From: Campylobacterales bacterium
GTDB lineage: Bacteria; Campylobacterota; Campylobacteria; Campylobacterales; Arcobacteraceae
DNA length: 11,777 nucleotides
Assembly (NCBI GenBank): GCA_027064245.1
Contig: JAMOPZ010000215.1
Coordinates: 1 to 11,777 of the forward strand
Direction of reading: 5' to 3'
The translations under genes were made by a program, and so were the position numbers. Shown here in pieces: positions 1 through 7,601 of the stretch. The notes below the pieces were generated by a model. The model did not search any database, was not told where the DNA came from, and saw only the letters and a list, made by a program, of their open reading frames with translations. Within the stretch, counting starts at the first letter, position 1, and each line of letters begins with the position of its first letter.

Positions 1-82
1 AATAAAAAAGAGTTTATAGGAAAAAAATAGGTAAGTTTTCTTATGTAGTAGTCTCATTATTCAACCTTAAGTAGTGTTTAGC

Positions 83-88
83 TACAAT
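83..88 (+). promoter_or_regulatory. Possible -10 element for prs
   Basis: The hexamer TACAAT matches the sigma-70 consensus TATAAT at five of six positions and would give a 5' leader of roughly 25-30 nt before the prs start. No convincing -35 box is visible, which is usual for Campylobacterota promoters, but in DNA this AT-rich a single hexamer is weak evidence. Confidence 0.3.
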
Positions 89-110
89 ATATTAATAATT
101 AAATTAATAT

Positions 111-115
111 AGGAG
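111..115 (+). promoter_or_regulatory. Ribosome binding site that decides the prs start
   Basis: AGGAG lies 6 nt before the ATG at 122. A TTG at 116 is in the same frame but directly abuts this site with no spacer, so the ATG is the credible start. Confidence 0.75.
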
Positions 116-121
116 TTGGAT

Positions 122-1051
122 ATGGATCAATTTAAACTTGTAGCTGGAACTGCAAATATAGAGTTTGCAAAAAAAGTTGCTTTATTTTTAGAAAAAGATT
201 TAGCAGAGGTTGAAGTACAAAGATTTAGTGATGGTGAGATAAATGTAAATATAACAGAGTCTGTAAGAGGTCAAGATATCTTTATTATTCAACCTACTTG
301 TGCTCCAGCAAATGATAATTTAATGGAACTTTTAATAATAGTAGATGCATTAAAAAGAAGTAGTGCAGGTACTATTAATGCTGTTATACCATATTATGGA
401 TATGCAAGGCAAGATAGAAAAGCAGCTCCTAGAGTTCCTATTAGTGCAAAATTAGTAGCAGATATGTTAGAAACTGCTGGTGTTCAAAGAGTGATCACTA
501 TAGATCTTCATGCTTCTCAAATACAAGGTTTTTTTAATATTCCTGTAGATCATTTAACAGGATCAGTTTTATTTGTAGATTATATTAAAAATAAAAATTT
601 ACCAAATCCTATTATTGCATCTCCTGATGTAGGTGGAGTTGCACGAGCTAGAACTTATGCTCAAAATCTTGGATATGATCTTGTAATTGTAGATAAAAAA
701 AGAGAAAAAGCAAATGTAAGTGAAGTTATGAATATTATAGGTGATGTAGAGGGTCGAGATGTAATTATACTTGATGATATGGTAGATACAGCAGGTACTT
801 TAACAAAAGCTGCAGATGTACTTAAAAGCAAAGGGGCAACTAGTGTAATGGCTTGTTGTACTCATGGTGTTTTAAGTGGTCCAGCATTTGATAGAATATC
901 AAATAGTAGCTTAGATGAATTAGTTATAACAGATACTATTCCATTAAAAGATAATCATGATAAAATTACAGTTCTAACAGCTTCTAATATTACTGCAAAA
1001 GCTATTAAACGAATATATACAAATGAGTCAATTCAAAGTATATTTATATAA
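122..1051 (+). CDS. prs: Ribose-phosphate pyrophosphokinase (PRPP synthetase)
   Basis: This cytosolic enzyme transfers pyrophosphate from ATP to ribose 5-phosphate, giving PRPP for purine, pyrimidine, NAD, histidine and tryptophan synthesis. The 309-residue length is typical for the bacterial class I enzyme. Visible landmarks are FSDGE near residues 35-39, YARQDRK at 94-100, the conserved His130 in TIDLH, and the PRPP-binding loop DDMVDTAGT at 218-226. The ATG at 122 is preferred to an in-frame TTG at 116 because the AGGAG site lies at 111-115. A TACAAT box upstream may be its promoter. The next gene, lepA, follows after 97 nt on the same strand. The identification is secure; nothing in the protein looks truncated or unusual. 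Confidence 0.97.
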   Translation: MDQFKLVAGTANIEFAKKVALFLEKDLAEVEVQRFSDGEINVNITESVRGQDIFIIQPTCAPANDNLMELLIIVDALKRSSAGTINAVIPYYGYARQDRKAAPRVPISAKLVADMLETAGVQRVITIDLHASQIQGFFNIPVDHLTGSVLFVDYIKNKNLPNPIIASPDVGGVARARTYAQNLGYDLVIVDKKREKANVSEVMNIIGDVEGRDVIILDDMVDTAGTLTKAADVLKSKGATSVMACCTHGVLSGPAFDRISNSSLDELVITDTIPLKDNHDKITVLTASNITAKAIKRIYTNESIQSIFI

Positions 1052-1108
1052 TAATGGTTACAATAGAAAAGCATATAAAAAAATTGATGAACCAGGAGAA
1101 TTATAATA

Positions 1109-1159
1109 ATGATAGGATTTAGTATAGTTATGAAAGATAGTATATATCATGCAAAGTAA
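1109..1159 (+). CDS. Candidate 16-codon leader ORF overlapping the lepA start
   Basis: An ATG at 1109 lies 9 nt after an AGGAG at 1095-1099 and opens a 16-codon frame, MIGFSIVMKDSIYHAK, that ends with TAA at 1157-1159. This stop is 8 nt inside lepA in another frame, giving an 11-nt overlap. lepA itself has no clear Shine-Dalgarno, so the short ORF could deliver ribosomes to it by translational coupling. Seen: the site, the ORF and the overlap. Inferred: that it is translated. It has no recognisable similarity and may be chance. Confidence 0.28.
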   Translation: MIGFSIVMKDSIYHAK

Positions 1160-2939
1160 AATAAGAAATTTTAGTATCATAGCTCATATAGATCATGGTA
1201 AAAGTACACTAGCTGATAGAATTATCCAAGAGTGTGGAAGTGTATCAGATAGAGAGATGTCAGCACAAGTTATGGATACTATGGATATAGAGCAAGAAAG
1301 AGGTATTACTATTAAGGCACAAAGTGTAAGACTTGATTATATAAAAGATGGGGAACATTATATATTAAATCTTATAGATACTCCAGGGCATGTTGATTTT
1401 TCTTATGAAGTTAGTAGATCTTTAGCATCATCAGAGGGTGCTTTACTTATAGTTGATTCTACTCAAGGGGTAGAAGCTCAAACTATAGCAAATGTTTATA
1501 TAGCACTTGAAAATGATCTTACTTTAATGCCTGTAGTTAATAAGATAGATCTACCATCTGCAGATCCTATGAGAGTTTTAGAAGAAACAGAAGAGGCTAT
1601 TGGACTTGATTGTACAGAACATAATCTTATTAGTGCTAAAACAGGTCTTGGGGTAAAAGAGTTAATTGATGATATTGTAGATCGTTTACCTGCTCCAAAT
1701 GGTGATGAAAATGCACCTACAAAAGCACTTATTTATGATAGTTGGTTTGATAACTATTTGGGTACTTTAGCATTGGTGCGAGTATATGATGGAACTATCA
1801 AGAAAAATCAAATGCTTCGTATGATGAATACAGGTTATGAGCATAAAGTTCTTGATCTTATGTATCCTCATCCTTTAAAACAGAAAAAAACACCAGAGAT
1901 AAAAACAGGTGAGATAGGTATAGTTGTTTTAGGACTTAAAACAACAGAAGCAATTGCAGTTGGGGATACTATGACAGATGCTAAAAATCCAACTCCAAAA
2001 GCTATAGATGGTTTTGAACCTGCAAAGCCTTTTGTATTTGCAGGACTTTATCCTATAGATACAGATAAATTTGAAGATCTTCGTGATGCATTAGAAAAAT
2101 TACAATTAAATGATAGCTCTATATCTTTTGAACCAGAAAGTTCAGCAGCACTTGGAAGTGGATTTAGAACTGGATTTTTGGGTATGCTTCATATGGAGGT
2201 TGTAAAAGAGAGACTTGAGCGAGAATTTAATCTTGATCTAATAGCAACAGCACCTACAGTTGTATATAAAGTACTTACAACAAGTGGTGAAGAGCTTATG
2301 ATACAAAATCCTTATGAGTTACCTGCTGTTAATCATATAGATACTATAAGTGAGCCATATGTAAAAGCTACTATTTTAGTACCTGATGAGTTTTTAGGAA
2401 ATGTTATTACACTTCTTAATAATAAAAGAGGTATTCAAAAAAAGATGGATTATATTAATAAAAGGGTACTTTTAGAATATGATATCCCGATGAATGAGAT
2501 AGTTATGGATTTTTATGATAAATTAAAATCAACAACAAAGGGGTATGCATCGTTTGATTATGAGATTATAGGTTTTAGACCAGGCAATCTTAAAAAACTA
2601 GATGTTTTAGTTGCAGGTGAAGCTGTAGATGCACTAAGTATAATTGTACCAGAAGAAAAGGCTCAAAGTAGAGGAAGGGTGTTTGTAAAACAGCTAAAAG
2701 AGTTGATACCTAGACAACTTTTTGAGGTAGCTATTCAAGCTAGTATTGGTAAAGATATAATTGCTAGAGAAACTGTAAAATCAACAGGAAAAAATGTAAC
2801 TGCAAAATGTTATGGTGGTGATATTACTAGAAAAAGAAAGCTTTTAGAGAAACAAAAAGCTGGTAAAAAAAGGATGAAAGCAATTGGAAAAGTAAATGTT
2901 CCTCAAGAAGCTTTTATGGCTGTTTTAAAGTTGGATTAA
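1149..2939 (+). CDS. lepA: Elongation factor 4 (LepA) GTPase
   Basis: LepA is a ribosome-associated translational GTPase related to EF-G, implicated in back-translocation and in 30S biogenesis or initiation. At 596 residues it has the normal family length. The GTPase motifs are all visible: G1 AHIDHGKST at 12-20, the GIT switch I threonine at 52-54, DTPGH at 77-81, and NKID at 131-134. The C-terminal half carries the LepA-specific segment with RRGRVFV-like SRGRVF and the basic tail ending KVNVPQEAFMAVLKLD. The start is forced: the frame is closed by TGA at 1131-1133 and the ATG at 1149 is the only usual start before the conserved IRNFSIIAH. No good Shine-Dalgarno precedes it; a short overlapping ORF with one may supply ribosomes. 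The EAL-domain gene begins 13 nt downstream, suggesting co-transcription. Confidence 0.96.
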   Translation: MQSKIRNFSIIAHIDHGKSTLADRIIQECGSVSDREMSAQVMDTMDIEQERGITIKAQSVRLDYIKDGEHYILNLIDTPGHVDFSYEVSRSLASSEGALLIVDSTQGVEAQTIANVYIALENDLTLMPVVNKIDLPSADPMRVLEETEEAIGLDCTEHNLISAKTGLGVKELIDDIVDRLPAPNGDENAPTKALIYDSWFDNYLGTLALVRVYDGTIKKNQMLRMMNTGYEHKVLDLMYPHPLKQKKTPEIKTGEIGIVVLGLKTTEAIAVGDTMTDAKNPTPKAIDGFEPAKPFVFAGLYPIDTDKFEDLRDALEKLQLNDSSISFEPESSAALGSGFRTGFLGMLHMEVVKERLEREFNLDLIATAPTVVYKVLTTSGEELMIQNPYELPAVNHIDTISEPYVKATILVPDEFLGNVITLLNNKRGIQKKMDYINKRVLLEYDIPMNEIVMDFYDKLKSTTKGYASFDYEIIGFRPGNLKKLDVLVAGEAVDALSIIVPEEKAQSRGRVFVKQLKELIPRQLFEVAIQASIGKDIIARETVKSTGKNVTAKCYGGDITRKRKLLEKQKAGKKRMKAIGKVNVPQEAFMAVLKLD

Positions 2940-2952
2940 AAAAAGGTAAAAA

Positions 2953-4908
2953 ATGTTAAAGTCACAAGATTGTAAAGGTATAAAACTTCTATATGTAGAA
3001 GATGATAAAATGGCATCTGATGCTATGGTAAAAATTTTTAGTAAATTTTTTGATAATATTACTGTGGCATATGATGGTCAAGAGGGATTTGAATATGTAG
3101 CTAATGGTGATTTTGATCTAATAGTTACAGATATAAATATGCCTAAACTATCTGGTATGGAGATGGTAAAAAAGATTAAAAAAGATCTAAATAAAAATAT
3201 TTATACTATTATGCTTACTGCATACTCAGATAATCATACATTTTTAGAATCTGTTGAGTTAGGTGTCAAAGGCTATGTGATAAAACCTCTTTGTATCACT
3301 CAATTTGTAGAGACACTAAAAACAGCAGTAGGTAGTATAAATGCTATAAAAAAAGATGAGATAGTAGAACATTATAATAATATTATAGTATCAAAAACAG
3401 ATCTTGAGGGTAAAATAACTTTTGTAAATGATAAATTTTGTAAAATTTCTGGCTATACGGCAGATGAATTAATAGGAAAAAATCATAATATTATGAAAGA
3501 CCCTGAAGCTAGTATTGATACTTTTAAAAACCTATGGGAAACAATAACTAATAGAAATATATGGGTAGGTCAAATTAAAAATATTAAAAAAGATGGTACT
3601 TCATATAGAGTAGATAGTACTATATGCCCAATAGTAGATGATAGTGGAAAAATTGTAGAATATATAGCTTTAAGAAATGATGTATCAAATATATATGACC
3701 CTATTGTAGTAGTTCAAGATCTTATCTCTTATAGTCAAAAGCCATTATTGATTATGTTAAAGATTGAAAATTATTATACTTTGCAAAAGATATATTCAGC
3801 TAATCTTATAACTGAGATGTTAAAGATATTTGATAAGATGCTTTTTACATATTTGCCAATTGATCTTAAGATGGATAGTATTATCAATTTTGATAATGGT
3901 GAATTTGCACTTTTTAAAGATATGCAAACAAATCATATAGATATTGATAAATTGGAAGATTTTATAAATCAATTTCAACAAAATATAGAACAAGGTATTA
4001 TAATAGTAGATGAATATGATTTTGATCTATCTGTAATTATAAGTTTTTCTACTCAAAAAGAGCAGATGTTAGATAATACTCAATATGGATTAAGTATAGT
4101 AACACAACAAAATAAAACTATACTTTGTGCTGATCATCTTATAGAAAATGTCAAAGATGAAGCTATTAAAAATACAAAAACAATTAAGATGATTCAAACA
4201 GCTATAAATAGTAATAAGGTTGTATCATATTTTCAAGCTATTACAAATAACAAAACTATGAAAGTGGAAAAATATGAATCATTAATTAGAATAATAGATG
4301 AAGATGATAATGTTATATCTCCATATTTCTTTCTTGAAGTTGCTAAAGAGAGTGGGTATTATTCAAAACTTACAAATATAGTTTTGGAAAACTCATTTAG
4401 AGCATTATTAAAACTTGATACTGAAGTATCTATAAATTTATCTGCTATTGATATAGAAAATTCTATTATAAGAAATCATATAATATCTTTACTAAAACGA
4501 CATAAAAAAGATGCACATAGAGTAGTATTTGAGCTTTTAGAAGATGAACAAGTAAGAGATTTTAATGTTGTAAAAGATTTTATTACACTCGTAAAAACAT
4601 ATGGTGTAAAAATAGCAATAGATGATTTTGGAGCAGGAGTTTCAAATTTTGAAAGACTTTTAGATTATCAACCAGATGTTCTTAAAATAGATGCTTGTCT
4701 TATAAAACATATAGATCAAGATAAATACAGTAAAGATGTAGTAGAAACTATACAACTATTTGCATGGAAGCAAGATATTAAAACAGTTGCTGAGTTTGTA
4801 GAAACACCTGAAATTTTAAAAACAGTTACAGATATAGGGATCAATTATACTCAAGGGTATCTTTTGGGTAAACCTATGTTATTAAAAGATATTTTAGATA
4901 ATAAATAG
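2953..4908 (+). CDS. Response regulator with PAS, degenerate GGDEF and EAL domains; probable c-di-GMP phosphodiesterase
   Basis: A 651-residue cytosolic signalling protein with no membrane segment. Residues about 10-125 form a receiver domain with acidic D17/D18, phospho-acceptor D60 in VTDINMP, T89 and K111. Residues about 140-245 form a PAS domain (FVNDKFCKISGYTADELIGK). Residues about 260-395 look like a GGDEF fold whose signature is DNGEF (314-318), so cyclase activity is not expected. Residues about 410-650 are an EAL domain. Its catalytic set appears intact: E442 in ESL, N496 in INLSA, E527, D557/D558 in IDDFG, K578 and E614, with QGYLLGKP at the end. I infer c-di-GMP hydrolysis controlled by phosphorylation and a PAS signal. 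No histidine kinase is adjacent, so its partner is unknown. AAAAGG ends 6 nt before the ATG; the gene probably shares a transcript with lepA. Confidence 0.92.
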   Translation: MLKSQDCKGIKLLYVEDDKMASDAMVKIFSKFFDNITVAYDGQEGFEYVANGDFDLIVTDINMPKLSGMEMVKKIKKDLNKNIYTIMLTAYSDNHTFLESVELGVKGYVIKPLCITQFVETLKTAVGSINAIKKDEIVEHYNNIIVSKTDLEGKITFVNDKFCKISGYTADELIGKNHNIMKDPEASIDTFKNLWETITNRNIWVGQIKNIKKDGTSYRVDSTICPIVDDSGKIVEYIALRNDVSNIYDPIVVVQDLISYSQKPLLIMLKIENYYTLQKIYSANLITEMLKIFDKMLFTYLPIDLKMDSIINFDNGEFALFKDMQTNHIDIDKLEDFINQFQQNIEQGIIIVDEYDFDLSVIISFSTQKEQMLDNTQYGLSIVTQQNKTILCADHLIENVKDEAIKNTKTIKMIQTAINSNKVVSYFQAITNNKTMKVEKYESLIRIIDEDDNVISPYFFLEVAKESGYYSKLTNIVLENSFRALLKLDTEVSINLSAIDIENSIIRNHIISLLKRHKKDAHRVVFELLEDEQVRDFNVVKDFITLVKTYGVKIAIDDFGAGVSNFERLLDYQPDVLKIDACLIKHIDQDKYSKDVVETIQLFAWKQDIKTVAEFVETPEILKTVTDIGINYTQGYLLGKPMLLKDILDNK

Positions 4909-4987
4909 ATTTTTTAGAATATTTTTTTAAGGTTATTTTAAATAATTTTATCTATCATTTTAATAAATACATAAAGGATTATAAAAT

Positions 4988-5725
4988 ATGATTAAAATAG
5001 ATATGGAATCAATTGAATTTAAAGAAGAATTAGCAAAAACAAAAGCTTTTACAGATAAAGTATGTGAAAGTAGGGGATGGGTTTACAATCCTAATGAGGA
5101 TGTAAATGAGGGTGTTACTATGGGATTAGCACGAAATAAAATGATCTACAATAAAAGGTTTTGCCCATGTTTTATGGTAGAAGAAGTAGATGGTAAACCA
5201 AAAAGTGTAGATAATAGAACATGTCCTTGTAAACCAGCTATTAAAGAGGAGATTCCTCAAAAAGGTGTTTGTCATTGTGGTATTTTTTGTACACCAGAGT
5301 TTGCAAAAGCTCAAGCTACAGATGAAATAGCAGAAGAGGTTGTACATACTCACTCAAGAGGTCTTACAAAAGATGAGTGTGAGGCTATACTCTTACATGA
5401 ACAGTTAGATACAGATCAAATTATAGCATTACTTGAAGCTAGAAAATTAGGGATGATAGATTTTAATTTAGTAGATGTAAGAGAGTGGATGGAGTGGAAT
5501 CAACAAAGAATAGTAGGAACAGATTATCTAATACCTACAACTTCATTTTATAACCAATTAGAACAAATAGAAAATCAAAAAGATAAACCTACTATTTTAT
5601 ACTGTTTAACAGGAAGTAGAAGTGCATATTGTCAAAGGGTATTAAAAGATATGGGATGGAAACATGTATCTAACTATACATATGGTATTATCACTTTCAA
5701 TGGTGAAACAACATCAGGGGAATAG
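4988..5725 (+). CDS. Ferredoxin-thioredoxin reductase catalytic-like domain fused to a rhodanese domain
   Basis: A 245-residue soluble protein with two parts. Residues about 10-110 resemble the catalytic chain of ferredoxin:thioredoxin reductase: CPC at 59-61, CPC at 79-81, CHC at 95-97 and C101, the pattern that in plants and cyanobacteria holds a 4Fe-4S cluster beside a redox disulfide. The spacing here is CPC-x17-CPC-x13-CHC, slightly longer than the classical x16/x8. Residues about 155-240 are a rhodanese domain with LVDVREW and the loop CLTGSRS, where C206 would be the sulfur-carrying cysteine. I infer a role in thiol redox or sulfur transfer; the substrate is unknown and no separate FTR variable subunit is seen nearby. 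AAAGGA at 4973-4978 precedes the ATG by 9 nt. It is separated from neighbours by 79 and 51 nt and may be monocistronic. Confidence 0.88.
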   Translation: MIKIDMESIEFKEELAKTKAFTDKVCESRGWVYNPNEDVNEGVTMGLARNKMIYNKRFCPCFMVEEVDGKPKSVDNRTCPCKPAIKEEIPQKGVCHCGIFCTPEFAKAQATDEIAEEVVHTHSRGLTKDECEAILLHEQLDTDQIIALLEARKLGMIDFNLVDVREWMEWNQQRIVGTDYLIPTTSFYNQLEQIENQKDKPTILYCLTGSRSAYCQRVLKDMGWKHVSNYTYGIITFNGETTSGE

Positions 5726-5739
5726 TAGTTGAAATTTAG

Positions 5740-5745
5740 TATAAT
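5740..5745 (+). promoter_or_regulatory. Possible -10 element for gap
   Basis: A perfect TATAAT sits in the short gap before gap and would leave a leader of about 25 nt containing AAAGGTGA, seven bases from the ATG. No spaced -35 box is seen; TTGAAA at 5729-5734 is too close to serve. The surrounding DNA is very AT-rich, which lowers the weight. Confidence 0.4.
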
Positions 5746-5776
5746 TTTTAAAAAAATTTTATAAAAAGGTGAATAT

Positions 5777-6775
5777 ATGGCATTAAAAGTGGCAATAAAC
5801 GGAACTGGACGAATTGGGTTGCAAGTAGCAAAAATAATAGATAGTAGAGATGATATAGAATTGGTTGCTATAAATACAACTGCATCATTAGAGATGCTAG
5901 TACATTTGCTTAAGTATGATACAGTGCATATTGGAATAGATGCTAGTATTATAGATGAAAATTATATTCAAATTGGTTCAAGTAAAGTAAGAGTTTTTAG
6001 CCATAGGGATCCAGCAATGCTAGGTTTTGGAGAATGTGGAGCAACTGTAGCTATTGAGTGTACAGGTGCATTTCTTACAACACAAAAATGTCAAGCATAT
6101 CTTCAAGGTGGTGTTGAAAAAGTGGTTATGTCAGCTCCTGCAAAAGATGATACACCTATGTATGTTTTAAATATAAATACTGATGATTATACAGGAGAAG
6201 CTATAGTATCAAATGCATCTTGTACTACAAATGGATTAGCTCCTGTGGTAAAAGTGTTAGATGATAATTTTAGGATCAAAAATGGCCTTATGACTACAAT
6301 TCATTCTTATACAAATGATCAAAATGTATTAGATGTGAAACATGCAAAAGATTTTAGACGAGCAAGAGCTGCAGCTCAAAATATTATTCCAACTACAACA
6401 GGAGCTGCAAAAGCAATAGGTAAAGTTATGAGTCATTTAAAAGGTAAATTAAATGGTTATGCATTAAGAGTACCAACAGCAGATGTAAGTGTAGTGGATC
6501 TTACAGTAAATTTAGAAAAAGATGTAACAGTTGAAGATATAAATAAAGCTTTTGAAACTGCATCTCAAACTAATTTTAAAGGATTATTAGAAGTTGACTA
6601 TGATAAAAGAGTATCTAGTGATTTTATAGGTAGTAGTTATAGTTGTACTTATATACCAGATCTTACAACAGTAGTAAATGAAAATACAGTTAAGGTAGTA
6701 GCTTGGTATGATAATGAGTGGGGATATAGTGAACGATTGGTAGATATGGTAAAATTTGTAGGTGAGTATAAATAA
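5777..6775 (+). CDS. gap: Glyceraldehyde-3-phosphate dehydrogenase
   Basis: A 332-residue cytosolic GAPDH interconverting glyceraldehyde 3-phosphate and 1,3-bisphosphoglycerate. The Rossmann start is KVAINGTGRIG (4-14), the active centre is SNASCTTN with nucleophile C149, and the general base is H176 in TIHSYTNDQ. The C-terminal WYDNEWGYSERLVDM is typical. Two cofactor positions differ from classical NAD enzymes. The residue after VAIN, normally Asp, is T34, and the region that usually carries Leu-Pro before HKD reads V187-K188. Both changes would relax exclusion of the NADP 2'-phosphate, so NADP or dual use is plausible; this is inference. RBS AAGG lies 7 nt before ATG. The next gene starts 2 nt after the stop. 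pgk, a frequent neighbour of gap, is not next to it here. Confidence 0.95.
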   Translation: MALKVAINGTGRIGLQVAKIIDSRDDIELVAINTTASLEMLVHLLKYDTVHIGIDASIIDENYIQIGSSKVRVFSHRDPAMLGFGECGATVAIECTGAFLTTQKCQAYLQGGVEKVVMSAPAKDDTPMYVLNINTDDYTGEAIVSNASCTTNGLAPVVKVLDDNFRIKNGLMTTIHSYTNDQNVLDVKHAKDFRRARAAAQNIIPTTTGAAKAIGKVMSHLKGKLNGYALRVPTADVSVVDLTVNLEKDVTVEDINKAFETASQTNFKGLLEVDYDKRVSSDFIGSSYSCTYIPDLTTVVNENTVKVVAWYDNEWGYSERLVDMVKFVGEYK

Positions 6776-6777
6776 TA

Positions 6778-7521
6778 TTGTATAAATATGAGTTAAATCC
6801 ATCTTTTAAAGAGTTTAAAAATGATATTCTAAATATAAGGGATCGTTTTTCAAACTCTTCAAACTCTATACATAAAGCTAGAAATGAGTTGAAAATATTA
6901 CAACTGCATAATCAAAGTGTAGTTGTAAAATCTTTTAAAATATTAAATATTTTAAGAAAAGTTTATTATAGATATTTTAGAGATACAAAAGCAAAAAAAT
7001 CTTATGATTATGCTTTAAAGATTGGATGTTTCACCCCTAAACCTATAGGTTATATAGAGTTTTATGAAGATAATTTACTTCAAGATAGTTATTTCTTAGC
7101 ACAAAATTTTCAATATGATTTTACTATTAGAGAGCCACTTTTGGATAAATTTTTCCCTTCTAGAGATGATATATTTAAGAGTTTTGCATCTTTTACATAC
7201 GAGTTACATCAAAAAAATATTTTACATAAAGATTATTCTCCAGGAAACATACTTATAAAACAAGAAAATGATAGGTATATATTTAAGATAGTAGATATAA
7301 ATCGTATGATATTTAAGCCTTTATCTTTAAAAGAAAGATTAGAAAATTTTGATAAATTATGGGCTGATGATAATGATCTTATTATTATGATTAAAGAGTA
7401 TGCAACTCTTATTAAACAAGATGAAAAGAGTTTAATAAAAGATGCATTGCATTACTCAAATAGATTAAAAAAAAGAAAAAATTTTAAGAAAAAGATAAAA
7501 AATTTAATAAAAAAGTATTAA
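6778..7521 (+). CDS. WaaP/Kdo-kinase-like protein (probable LPS or small-molecule sugar kinase)
   Basis: A 247-residue soluble protein with an atypical kinase fold. Visible are VVVKSFK with K51 as a candidate ATP-binding lysine, the conserved stretch AKKSYDYALKIGCFTPKPIG (72-91), the catalytic loop HKDYSPGNILI with H150, D152 and N157, and KIVDINRM where D173 takes the place of the DFG Asp. This fits the lipopolysaccharide kinase (WaaP/InaA/KdkA) family that phosphorylates heptose or Kdo in the LPS inner core; substrate is inferred. The tail (230-247) is very lysine-rich, suiting membrane or LPS association. The start is TTG at 6778, only 2 nt after the gap stop. Its Shine-Dalgarno GGTGAG (6761-6766) lies inside the end of gap, and no ATG exists in frame until codon 177. 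It is therefore likely coupled to gap translation. Confidence 0.78.
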   Translation: MYKYELNPSFKEFKNDILNIRDRFSNSSNSIHKARNELKILQLHNQSVVVKSFKILNILRKVYYRYFRDTKAKKSYDYALKIGCFTPKPIGYIEFYEDNLLQDSYFLAQNFQYDFTIREPLLDKFFPSRDDIFKSFASFTYELHQKNILHKDYSPGNILIKQENDRYIFKIVDINRMIFKPLSLKERLENFDKLWADDNDLIIMIKEYATLIKQDEKSLIKDALHYSNRLKKRKNFKKKIKNLIKKY

Positions 7522-7570
7522 AAGTATTATAATTTAATTTATAATAAAAAAATATCTTAGGATATTATGT

Positions 7571-7576
7571 TATAAT
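7571..7576 (+). promoter_or_regulatory. Probable -10 element of the coiled-coil gene
   Basis: A perfect TATAAT in ATGTTATAATTGCATAAAAT is followed at a suitable distance by AGGAG (7592-7596) and the ATG at 7602, giving a leader of about 20 nt. Other TATAAT hexamers at 7528 and 7540 are less well placed. This suggests the gene is transcribed separately from the kinase gene. Confidence 0.45.
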
Positions 7577-7601
7577 TGCATAAAATAATTTAGGAGATAA
7601 A

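Noticed and set aside
1..30. Open frame ending in TAG at 28-30 that could be the C-terminus of an upstream plus-strand gene (reads NKKEFIGKK).
   Set aside because: Nine codons are too few to identify, and lysine-rich frames occur by chance in such A-rich DNA.
1054..1122. A 22-codon ORF (from ATG at 1054) right behind the prs stop.
   Set aside because: No ribosome site at proper spacing, low-complexity composition and no recognisable feature; the ORF from 1109 with AGGAG is the better candidate.
4909..4987. T-rich gap between the EAL gene and the FTR-rhodanese gene, examined for a terminator and promoter.
   Set aside because: T runs are present but no GC-containing stem precedes them, and the only -10-like hexamer (TATCAT at 4953) is weak.
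5126..5353. A 75-codon minus-strand frame inside the FTR-rhodanese gene.
   Set aside because: It is antisense to a well-supported gene and reads as Phe/Tyr/Cys-rich shadow sequence with no family signature.
6587..6802. A 71-codon minus-strand frame over the end of gap.
   Set aside because: Antisense shadow of gap; Ile/Tyr-rich composition typical of reversed AT-rich coding DNA.
7552..7565. Short inverted repeat ATATC-TTAG-GATAT before the coiled-coil gene.
   Set aside because: A five-pair AT-rich stem is expected often by chance in this DNA and has no T run.
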